From: Dichetophora obliterata
Taxonomy: Eukaryota; Arthropoda; Insecta; Diptera; Sciomyzidae
Length of the DNA: 64,000 nt
Reading direction: 5' to 3'
Assembly: GCA_963920525.1 (NCBI GenBank)
Contig: OY986435.1
Location: 101,482,115 to 101,546,114 of the forward strand
The notes under the pieces are model-generated. The model was not told the DNA's origin. It saw only the letters and a list, made by a program, of their open reading frames with translations, and did no database searches. The stretch's first letter is position 1, and each line of letters begins with the position of its first letter. The translations under genes and the position numbers were made by a program. Shown here piece after piece: positions 52,690 through 62,297 of the stretch.

Positions 52690-55600
52690 TGGCAACCGGA
52701 AGCTTTCCCCTACTCTCTGCCGCCGGCAATGTCTCCACCAACCATAAGGTAGTGGGACAATTCTTTGAAAGATACGGTTATAATGAATCTATCAATTTTT
52801 TGTCTTACCCGGCCTCGAATCCTTTGATGGTATCATCGGCGATGATACCCTCAAACAACTAGAGGCAATTATTGATCGCAAATAAAACATGTTATATCTT
52901 AATTCAGGTGGAAAAATTCCTCTTAAAGCAATGTTATCGAAACAAGTGAATCTACATTTAAATAACCAAATGTCAGCTGATACAAAAACTGCAATCGGTT
53001 ATCTTGTTAAGAAGTATGGATCTCTTTTTGGTTAAATTCAAGTTGAAAAATCAGTTAAAACAAAAATACTAGCTGAAATTGAAACTACAATGCAAGACCC
53101 TGTTTACACAAAAATCTATCCTTATTCGGCATGCATGAGGGAAGAGGTGGAGAAACAAATAAGTGAATTACGGTCACAAGGAATTATTCGCCCTTCAAAA
53201 AGCTCCTATAACTCTCCGATTTGGATAGTTTAAAAAAAGCCAAAATCTACCGGCGAAAACCAGTACCGAATGGTGGTCGACTTTAAACGTTTAAATGCAG
53301 TAACTGCATCTGATACTTATATAATATCCGAATGACTTCAACTCTTTTTAGCCTGAGTGAAGCAAAATACTTCACCACAATAGTAGTATTCGGGCTTCCA
53401 CCAAATTCATATGAAGCTTTCAGATATACAAACAACTGCCTTTTCCACGTTGAATGGGAAATTTGAGTTTTTACGGTTGCCTTTCGGTCTGAAAAATTCA
53501 CCGGCAATTTTTCAGAGAGTGATAGACGACGTCCTAAAAGAATATATACGGAAAATCTGCTTTGTATATATCGATGATATCATAGTATTTTGCCGCGATG
53601 AGGTGGAACACCTTCGTAACATGGATACAGTATTCTCTAGGGTTTCCTTCGATGGGCTCGAAAAAACCCAGGTCATGAGAACTGAAGTTGAGTTTTTAGG
53701 CTACGTCAGTGCATAGTATGCCCTGACGGAATCAAACCAGATCCGAAGAAGGTGGTACCAATTCAAACCCTTGCCCCACCTGATAATTTCAAGGATTTAA
53801 AACGATTCCTAAAAATAACGTCATACTACCGGAAATTTATCCGGGACGAGCCTGACAAGAGAAAATTCCCAAGTTAAGGCTCACCGATCTAAAAAAGTCT
53901 CAATAACAATGACCAATGATGGGCTAAAGGCATTCGATTCTTTGAAAACCCTATTGTCATCATCCGAAGTTCTCGCGTTTCCGGATTTCGAACAACCGTT
54001 TAATCTCAAAACGGATGCGTTGAACTACGCAATCGGAGCTGTTCTCTCACAGGGCAAGACATGTTAGGACAAGCCCATCGCGTTTATATCCCGTTCTCTA
54101 AACAAAACTGAGGAGAGCTACGCGATGAATAAGAAAGAACTGCTGGCTATAGTGTGGGCGCTGGACAACCTGTGGTCATATCTATATGAAGCAAATAAGA
54201 TTCGTATATATAAATGTCACCGCTAACTTATACATTAGGAAATAGAAATTTCAATGCTAAGTTGAAGTGATGAAAGGCGTGAATCGAGGAATACAATCAC
54301 GAGTTGATTTACAAACAGGGTAAATCAAATTTAGTGGCTGACGCTTTTTCAAGGCTCCAGACGCAGGTAAACAATCTTTCAGATTCTTCAACCGACACCG
54401 CTAGCGAAGGAAACTCTGAAACGGACACGGCAAGCGAAGGAAATTCTAACACTATTACAGCAAGCAAGTCCGGACAGCCAGTAATTGACGCAGATCTTTA
54501 ATCAGACTCCGAAACTGTGCATAGTGCTGACCAGGATTCCTCTGATCTCATACCGCACGTTGAGGTTCCGATAAATGTATTTCGGAATCAGCTGATCTTT
54601 AAAGAAGGAAGTGAACTATCTACTTGCGAATCACCTGACCCCGTTTTAAATCGTCATTATACTACATTACCAAATCTAGACAGAAATGAATTGATAGATG
54701 TCTTCAAAAGGCTATTGAACCCAAATGTAATAAATGGGATTAAAATAGGCGAAAAATATTTGGCAATGCTACAAGAGGTCTATGTTTCGATATTTTACAA
54801 ATATCAAATCCAAGTTACGCAACGAATCGTCGAGGATGAGGAGAGAAAATTCAGTATCATCGAAGCAGAACATAAAAGAGCCCACAGAAATGCTCAAGAG
54901 AATAGGAAACAATTGTTGGAAGCATACTACTTTCCAAAGATGTATGCGTCTATAAAAAGGTTTGTTTTAAACTGTAGGATTTGTAATGTGAACCAATACG
55001 ATAGGCGACCATTTCAACCCGAATTCCAACCAACCCCTGTGCCAAAATATCCGACTGAAATAATTCACTTGGACATAATCGAGATACAAAATGAAACATT
55101 CATAACATGCATTGACAAATTTTCAAAATTTGGTAAATTTTTCACATAAGTGACCGCTCTGTTGTACGTCTTAGTGAAAAAATAATAAAAGTTTTACATT
55201 ACCTCACAACACCCAGAGTCATGGTAACGGATAACGAAAGAAGCTTCATTAGTCCAATTATTCTCAATTTCATAAAATTTATGGGCGTTAAATTGTACCT
55301 AACCCCCACAAGCAGAAGCGGGGTTAACGGGCAAGTGGAGTGACTCCATTCGTCCATTATTGAAATGTATCGGTGCTTGAAACACGAGTTCAATTCAATT
55401 CAATTCAATATTTTTCTCACTCCTCCAACTAAAGCTAGTTCACAATATTAAGACTATTGATCAAATTACAAGAGTTGCATTTCATTAAATAAAAATAAAT
55501 TTAAATAAATAGTACTAATAATAATAATGAAAATATTTCAAGATACTTAATATCTGTTCAGTGGAGAAATGGTGATGACAATATTAGTATTAAAATACTG

Positions 55601-56182
55601 TGATTATTGTCATTTTACAGGAAATTAAAAGAAGCTGTGCCAGTGAAAGCTAAGAAGGTGGAAAGGAAAGAATAAGACCTGGAAAAGTAGAAAGAGAAAG
55701 AATAAGAAGTGTGGCTAGTAATGTTTAATTTATAGCAACGATTCCAAATCTAGGTGCCAGATCTAAGTGTTAAAGAATTAGTGTACGTGGCAGTTGACCG
55801 GTATAATAACTCAATTCATTCGGTAACAGAAAAAATTCCAAGCGACATTTTTTTTTAACAGGTCATTCCTAAATAAATTATCAAAACCTTTCAGACTTCC
55901 GGACGAAAATAAATTCTGACCTCAGCGGGCTTATAGCGAGAAAACAGACCCTCCAAAATGATGGACGGAATAAAAAGTGCTTAAAACCAAAATTTTATAG
56001 GAGAGGTGAAGTAATTTTCGTCGTAGTAAATGGAATTAAAGGGAAAAATAAGGTTCTGTATAGACAGGAAATAGTCAGGAAAAACAACAAAGTTACGGTA
56101 CTCACGGTTAGCGGGAGGAAGATTCACAAGGTTCACATAAAAAACGCAAGCCCTATTCGGCAAACACGTAAAGCCATATATT
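52690..56182 (+). pseudogene. Ty3/gypsy pol remnant
   Basis: Protease-end motif LPGLESFDGIIGDDTL at about 52807; RT start (QDPVYTKIYPYS, KSSYNSPIWIV), RLPFGLKNSPAIFQR and catalytic FVYIDDIIVF near 53560; RNase H with AFPDFEQPFNLKTDA, IGAVLSQG and ESYAMNKKELLAIVWAL; GKSNLVADAFSRL; integrase zinc region with HxxxH-like HKRAHRN and CRICN, catalytic LDII at about 55070, VTDNE at 55217 and GQVE at 55335; C-terminal chromodomain-less end GRKIHKVHIKNA. Many stops and shifts. The integrase is interrupted at 55388-55740. No env frame seen. Confidence 0.8.
55388..55740. other. Insertion in the gypsy integrase
   Basis: Coding similarity stops at a (TTCAA)n run (55388-55410) and resumes near 55755 with ELVYVAVDRYNN. 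The (TTGAA)n run on the minus strand may be the 3' tail of a non-LTR element in antisense orientation. No coding sequence. Confidence 0.45.
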
Positions 56183-56242
56183 AATAAGAATAAATAATTA
56201 CTCTTATTAAAACTTTTATTTCCGAAACCTGATTTGGTAATT

Positions 56243-56337
56243 ACTACCAGCAATTCCGAGAAGATTTGTCGCCGGAACTGAACCTACAACTGCGGGAACC
56301 AATGCCATTCGGCAAACTGAGCATGCTATGTTGGTTT
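56243..56337 (-). repeat. RING-ORF fragment next to duplication copy 2
   Basis: About 93 percent identical to 61043-61138, part of the RING-finger ORF. Same orientation relative to the adjacent duplication edge. Confidence 0.8.
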
Positions 56338-56530
56338 AAACCTTCCGCTAGCCGACAGGCATACCAATTTAACCAATATATCACAAAGAAAATATAAGTA
56401 GAATAGTAAGGCTACACAAGAAAAAAAAATAGGGAACACATGGAAGAAATACAAAGAGCCCTTCTCTAGTAGCACAAACAGTATTTATAGCTTCTTTTAC
56501 ATACCTTTTAAAGATAAGTACAAAGACAGG

Positions 56531-58990
56531 ACCTCCGATAACGGAATGAGGCTGATTGACTTCGCCGCAGCACGAAACATGGTCGTAAGTAGCACTAGAT
56601 TCAAGCATCTCAATATTCAATTAAAAAAATTTCAATTAAACAATATATTATGGATGTCCCCTGATCAAAAAACAAAAAATCAAATTGATCACGTTTTGAT
56701 CGACGGAAGGCACTCTTCCAGTGTATTGGATGTACGCACGATCCGTGGTGCAAACATTGACTCGGATCACTATCTTGTTGCAGCCAAGATCCGTACACGT
56801 TTGCGCAGCAGCTAAGAATACACGCAACCCTACACAGAGAAAGCTAGACGTCGACAAGCTGCAATCGAAACAGACAGCCGATGCTTTCGCCACTTGACTC
56901 TCACTCCTGCTTCAAAGCACTCCTCCAATCGATGATATATGCGCGCAGTGGACACACATTTCCAACTCCATGCGTGCGGCTGCTGAAGAGGTGATTGGCT
57001 ACCAACGCCCTCGCCGAAACCAGTGGTACGACCAGGAGTGTCACAACGCCACTGCAGAGAAAGATGCCGCCTACAAAGCCACCCTGCAGTCGGTTGTAAC
57101 GCGCGCTGCTAAGGAGCGATACAAAGAAAAGAGGAGGGAAGAGAGACATATTTTCAGGCTGAAAAAAAGAGAGGCAGAAAAGCGCGAGCAAGAGAAGATT
57201 GAGATATATGGTGACAGGAATGAGGCCCGAAAATTTTTCGAAAAAATAAGACTCCTTGCCGATGGTTTTAAAACCGGGGCCTCTTCCTGCAAGGATGAAT
57301 ACGGGAATCTAGTGACAGATGTCCAGAGTACACTGACGTTATGGAGGGAACACTTCTCTAAGCTTCTAAATGGCGACGCTGACAACAATCCCGCCAATAG
57401 AGATGATATTCCGGAAACCCCAATTGCGGATGACAGCGTCGAGGTTCTGCTGCCCGACTATGATGACAGCTATAGTTCGGCTTAAAAATAACAAAGCCGT
57501 TGGAGCTGATGGCTTACCTACTGAGCTGTTTAAGAACGGAGGCGAAGCTCTACTTAAATGCATTCACGAGCTTCTATGCAGAATATGGTCGGAATAATGC
57601 ATTCCGAACGATTGGAATCTCAGTGTGCTCTGCCCAATCCACAAGAAAGGCGATCCCACTATTTGTGCCAATTACCGTGGGATAAGCCTTCTTAATATCG
57701 CATATAAGGTCCTGTCGAGAGTTTTATGTGAAAGATTGAAGCCCATTGTAAGCAAACTGATCGGACCTTATCAGTGTGGCTTCAGACCTGGAAAGTCCAC
57801 CATCGACCAGATTTTCACGCTACGACAAATCTTGGAGAAGACTAAAAAAAAAACAAGTCGATACCCACCATCTTTTTGTCGACTACAAAGCCGCCTTCGA
57901 CAGCCCAATAAGGAAGCACCTGTACTCCACCATGTCTGAATTTGGTATTCCTGCAAAACTAATAAGACTTTGCAGGATGACACTGAGCAACACCAGCAGC
58001 GCAGTTAAAATCGGGAAGGACCTCTCCCCACCATTTATTACCAAACGAGGTTTCAGACAAGGTGATTCCTTATCGTGCGACTTTTTCAACCTAATGATGG
58101 AAAAGATCATCCGAGCTGCTGATCTGAGACGTAGTGGCACAATATTCTACAAGAGTGTTATGCTGCTTGCGTATGCTGATGACATAGATATCATTGGCCA
58201 TAATACGCGCGAAGTCAGTGCAGCATTTTCCAGATTAGAAAGAGAGTCAAGTCGAATGGGTCTGTCAGTGAATGCAGATAAGACGAAATACTTGGTGTCA
58301 ACAAACAAACAGTCCCAGCGTCTTGGAACCCACGTTACCGTTGACAATACCTCATTCGAGGTTGTGAAGAACTTCGTTTATCTGGGATCCAGCATTAATT
58401 CAACCAACGACATCAGCATTGAGATCAAACGAAGAATAACTCTTGCCAACAGGTGTTACTTTGGGCTCAGTAGGCAATTGAGAAGCAGAGCCCTCTCTCG
58501 ACGAACGAAAATCACGCTCTATAAATCGCTCATCATGCCCGTCCTACTTTACGCATCACAAACCTGGACGCTGAGCAGTTTAGATGAAAAGACTTTAGGA
58601 GCATTCGAGAGAAAGATTCTTCGTAAGATCTACGGACCAATCTGCGTCAATGGCGAGTACCGAATACGGTGGAATGATGAACTGTATGAGCTGTACGCTG
58701 ACATCGACATAGTCAAGCGCATTAAAATCGAGCGGCTTCGCTGGCTTGGTCATGTTCAGCGCATGAAAGACGATGCTCCAGTGAAGAAAACATTCGATTC
58801 GGTACCCAGCGGCGGTCAACGCAGAAGAGGACGACCGCATCATCGTTGGAAAGACCAAGTAGAGGACAACCTGACGAAGCTTGGAATTTCCAGCTGGCGC
58901 CAGCAAGCGAAAGACAGAAATGGTTGGCGCAAATTCTTAGATGAGGCCAAGACCGACATACAGTTGTAGCGCCAACTAAGTAAGTAAGTA
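56531..58990 (+). mobile_element. RTE-clade LINE, 5'-truncated, 11-bp target duplication
   Basis: ACAAAGACAGG at 56520-56530 and 58991-59001; the empty site is in duplication copy 1. It starts inside the endonuclease and ends with the tetranucleotide tail TAAGTAAGTAAGTA, typical of RTE. Other fragments of the family are at 14720-14900 and 18620-18977. Confidence 0.95.
56546..58969 (+). pseudogene. RTE endonuclease-reverse transcriptase
   Basis: Endonuclease C-terminus at 56546-56815 with IDHVLIDGRH and SDHYLVAAKIR (catalytic histidine in SDH). Linker 56970-57485 is charged and helical (EKRREERHIFRLKKREAEKR). RT from 57500: NNKAVGADGLPTELFKNGG, CPIHKKGDPTICANYRGISL, FRPGKSTIDQIFTLRQ; after a frameshift near 57850 (run of nine A) VDYKAAFDSP with the first aspartate, FRQGDSLSCDFFN, LLAYADDIDIIG with catalytic YADD; then VYLGSSIN, ASQTWTL, FERKILRKIYGP, RLRWLGHVQRM and a basic GQRRRGRPHHRW end. 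The last 397 codons are open. Three or more frameshifts or stops inactivate it. Confidence 0.9.
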
Positions 58991-59722
58991 ACAAAGACAG
59001 GAATTTTATTTGTAAATTCTTTATTAAAATTCTTATTCTTTATTCTATAATTTGGCGTATGTAATACAAAGACATGCTTAGAGTCTTTGAAGAGACTCAG
59101 TAAAGTATCTTTTAGAGGTCTTTTAAAAGCACTTTACAAAAATTTTAAAAATAGTAGGTTGAATTCAGAATAGAAAATTTTTGTTGCCAGCAGCGTAAGA
59201 AAGAATTTCCTTTTCCACCACTTTTGCTGGACTCCTGATCTACTCTATCTCGGGCAGAGTTCCAGGAGTAATATTATTCAAAATGAATTGAGTTACCTTG
59301 TGATCGCTCTTTAGTTTTGGTCATGAGAGCACTCCACGGTTTTCCAACTAGCTGGAAAGAGTGCTAGCGACCGTTTTTTCCGTCCTTCCTGCTTATAATT
59401 TTAAATTAAGCTTAGATGGCAGCAATTTGTTTATTTATTTTTATAAAAGGATTCCAATTCCAAAAGCGATCCATAATTAACAACTCCTTTAAACTTTGTT
59501 GGTTCTTTTTTATATTATAATAAACTTGGGATGCTTCAAAAACTAAAAGGAACAATTGTTTATAACATAAAGTAAAAATTCATTTTTCCCTTTTTTGTCT
59601 TACTTTTGGTCTCCTTTCAACGGTTTGAATTTTAAATAACTTAGCGAATGAAAAAGAATTGAAAATTGCACGTATTTCATGTGCAAAGCTGTCAGAGAAA
59701 AACAGCGCAAAAATAATAGTAA

Positions 59723-60029
59723 GGCTATTCACAGTTTAAGCGTACTTTCAACAAATCGTATTTATAGCATTTGTTATTGTTCAAACTGTGAGCACCTCGC
59801 CATTTCAAAAAATTATGCAACCCTGTGATGTATGTGTTAATGCAGCTGCAGACAAAGCATAAAAATACGAGGTACAAAAAACACGTCCAAGGGCTACTTT
59901 TATTTACGCGTGCCTGCGTATTTGCGTTTGTATGCAAAACAATAACAAAGCAAAATACGTTTCGTAAATTGGCGTACAAATAGCAAATCGTACAAATAGC
60001 AGACCAGCGTATTCAAACTGTGAATAGCC
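59723..60029. mobile_element. 307-bp MITE private to duplication copy 2
   Basis: GGCTATTCACAGTTT and its complement AAACTGTGAATAGCC; TAA at 59720-59722 and 60030-60032. Copy 1 lacks it at 51252. Four extra bases follow the right duplication. No ORF of its own. Confidence 0.85.
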
Positions 60030-60963
60030 TAAGTAAGATAAAAAAATATGCGAATGAGTGTTGCCACCCTTTCGTTTCGTGAAACTGTTGGGATTGTTGG
60101 GACCAAAGTCGAGTTCACACAAGGCTAAGTAAAATAAAGCAATAACATAAAACAATTCTGGCGGAGTTCGTAACATTTATTAAAGCACAATTAATTAAAG
60201 CACACATATATTAACTTTTTAAATTTTTGCTAATTTTGCTGTTCAACAAACACGAGGCATACTCTGGGTTGCTAAATAACTTTAACTGCCTTGCATGTCT
60301 TTATTATCATTTTGTTAGGTACATTATAAAGACACTTATGCGACTTGCACAATGTCTTTATAATAACTTCAATATGAGCTCTAAAAATGCATATTAAAGA
60401 CATTTTCTACGTATGTATATCTTTTTAATGGTCCTGTAAACGCTGTATTGAGATATTATAAAAGCAAAATTTTGCTATAAATCATAGTATATGTTTAATT
60501 ACATTACAGAGCTATTATAAATACATCGCTGTTTGTAAGCTGCATTTTGTCCTAATGCTACTAGGGTTGTAGAGAAGAATGGAGCAATGGGTGCTATCTT
60601 GGCAAAACTGCGAGCAATAGAGGGGCGTCTGCCAGCTCTAGTAAACAATGGGGAATTGCACAGAGCCTAGATAAAATCGAAAAAAGGCTAAAATAAGTTG
60701 AATTTGCAGTGACCCCGGCCGTGGCCGTGCCATAGACTATTCTTCAGGGCCCAGAAAAAGAAGAGAATTTAAGAGAGATAGAAAAACTTCCAGATGGCGT
60801 CAAAGAGTTGAGGGTTTTTGGAGGGAAACCCCACTCAATACATTTCTTGGAGACATAACGTAGAAACTATATTAAAGAACTACGAAATAGTCCGAAATAA
60901 GCCAATATATCAAGCAATCCTTTCGCATATAAAGCAGAAGGTAATGGGTGGAGCCGACACAGC

Positions 60964-61297
60964 ACAGCAAGTTCGCTTGCTGTCGCGTATTGGGACGATA
61001 CCGTGGTGCATTACCTCCTCTTCCGCGCTTTGGTGGTGGAATACTACCAGCAACTTCGAGAAGATTTGTCGCTGGAATTGAACCTACAACTGCGGGAACC
61101 AATGCCATTCGACAAACTGAGCATGCTATGTTGGTTTCGAGCCACTTTTGTAAGCACCGGGCATGGAAGCAATGATTGCACGAGGTCTCAACCACTTCAT
61201 CCGAAGGTTGAATGGACTCATTACACACGGCACATATGGTATCGTTGGGAGGATTACCCACATTCAGCAGGTCTTCTGTACTTCGCTTCACAGGCAT
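60964..61297 (-). CDS. RING-H2 finger protein, probably an N-terminal gag part of a retroelement
   Basis: From the ATG at 61297 (MPVKRSTEDLLNVG) the frame encodes a C3H2C3 RING-H2 finger: CAVC, then SCNHCFHARC, then ACSVC, with a hydrophobic-tryptophan QKWLE between. RING-H2 domains bind E2 ubiquitin-conjugating enzymes. A Pro/Gly/Arg-rich tail with PPPKRGRGGNAPRYRPNTRQ follows. At 60964 the frame runs into inverted gypsy gag sequence and would end at 60872, so the real C-terminus is lost. An ATG 7 codons further upstream (61318) exists but follows a poly-T run. Family members I have in mind place such a RING before gag; that is inference. It is inverted relative to the neighbouring gag copies. 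A 95-bp fragment is repeated at 56243-56337. Confidence 0.6.
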
Positions 61298-61324
61298 CGC
61301 AAAATTAAAAAAAAACAATCAATC

Positions 61325-61830
61325 AATAATATATATTTATAGCATAAATAATTTGTATGCTGTTATAGCCGAATGAAACCTACCGATTTCGCTGAACGCG
61401 AGAAAGACAAATTTAAATAAATGTACAAACAAATTTAATACTTTATATATACATTTAGCATAAACGTTTTTATGCTGTGTAAGAGGAGTGAAACACAATG
61501 ATTTCGCAGAACGAGAAAAGGTTGCAACTAAAAAAATAAATTAATCACTTATTTACACGTAGAGCATAAACAATTTTATGCTGTTGTGGTTCATGTCTCC
61601 TGAAATAATTTCTCGAGATAGAAAAAAAATTGTAAAAAATACCGAAAAAATCCTTAAATAATTTTTTAAATAAAGTATTAACCATTTTATGATGTTGAGA
61701 AGGAACAAAAACAAAAGATTTCGCGAGAAAAAATTTTTAAAAAAAAAGGAAAACAAAAATCTCAATCAATATTATGTAAGTGTATCATAAACAGTTAATG
61801 CTGTGGTGGAGAAATGAAATATAAATGTGT
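61325..61830. repeat. Tandem array of about five hairpin units, period near 112 bp
   Basis: Each unit holds a small palindrome of the type AGCATAAACNNTTTTATGCT (near 61340, 61458, 61562, 61676, 61786), followed by G-rich GTGG/GGAG sequence and usually GATTTCGCNGAACGAGAAA. Units 4 and 5 are decayed. On the minus strand the array lies immediately upstream of the RING ORF, where a retroelement leader would be. The ORFs over it are low-complexity. Confidence 0.7.
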
Positions 61831-62297
61831 AAATATTTAATAAAATTCTTGGAGATTACTTGGTAAGGCCATAGCTGGACTACTACAAACTTAGAGCACA
61901 GGTACATAGAGAAAACGTTGGGATTAAGGGAGAGGAAAGAAGAATATATTTTATTTGCAAAAACCACGAGAGAAGAGATGAAATTCAATATTCTTGAGTA
62001 AGTCTTCAAAATTGTCTAAAGATAAAAATCTCGAAAGTATATACGAGTTAATAAATTCTCAAATACAATCTAAATAAGCCTTTCGTGAACAAAACATTGA
62101 GGTTTTGAACAAATGCAAATTGGTTATAATTAACAAAAAAATCTAAATTTTTATAAAAAGTTAAACTCAATTCAAAAGAATAAGCTGACTGAGGTTCTCT
62201 AAATCCAGGAACTAAATCCAGAACAACATGCCATCAAGTTGAGGCAAGACAAAAATACCGAATAATTCAGGTGTAACGAATTTTAGAGATTGTCTAA
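61831..62297. other. AT-rich spacer, nothing recognised
   Basis: Separates the hairpin array from the truncated BEL/Pao element. No duplication or ORF of note. Confidence 0.4.

Larger units (their letters stand above)
56336..60965 (+). repeat. 1.8-kb direct duplication, copy 2, with two insertions
   Basis: Matches 50361-52153 once the RTE element (56531-58990) and MITE (59723-60029) are removed; a further 30-bp indel lies near 60483. It stops within gag at GCCGACACAGCAC, where an inverted RING ORF begins. Confidence 0.85.

Noticed and set aside
57071..57397. Minus-strand ORFs across the RTE element
   Set aside because: They are complements of the RTE coding strand, which carries clear endonuclease and RT motifs.
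61553..62009. Membrane-protein-like minus-strand ORFs
   Set aside because: Phe/Leu/Ile-rich translations of AT-rich DNA; one lies over the hairpin array.
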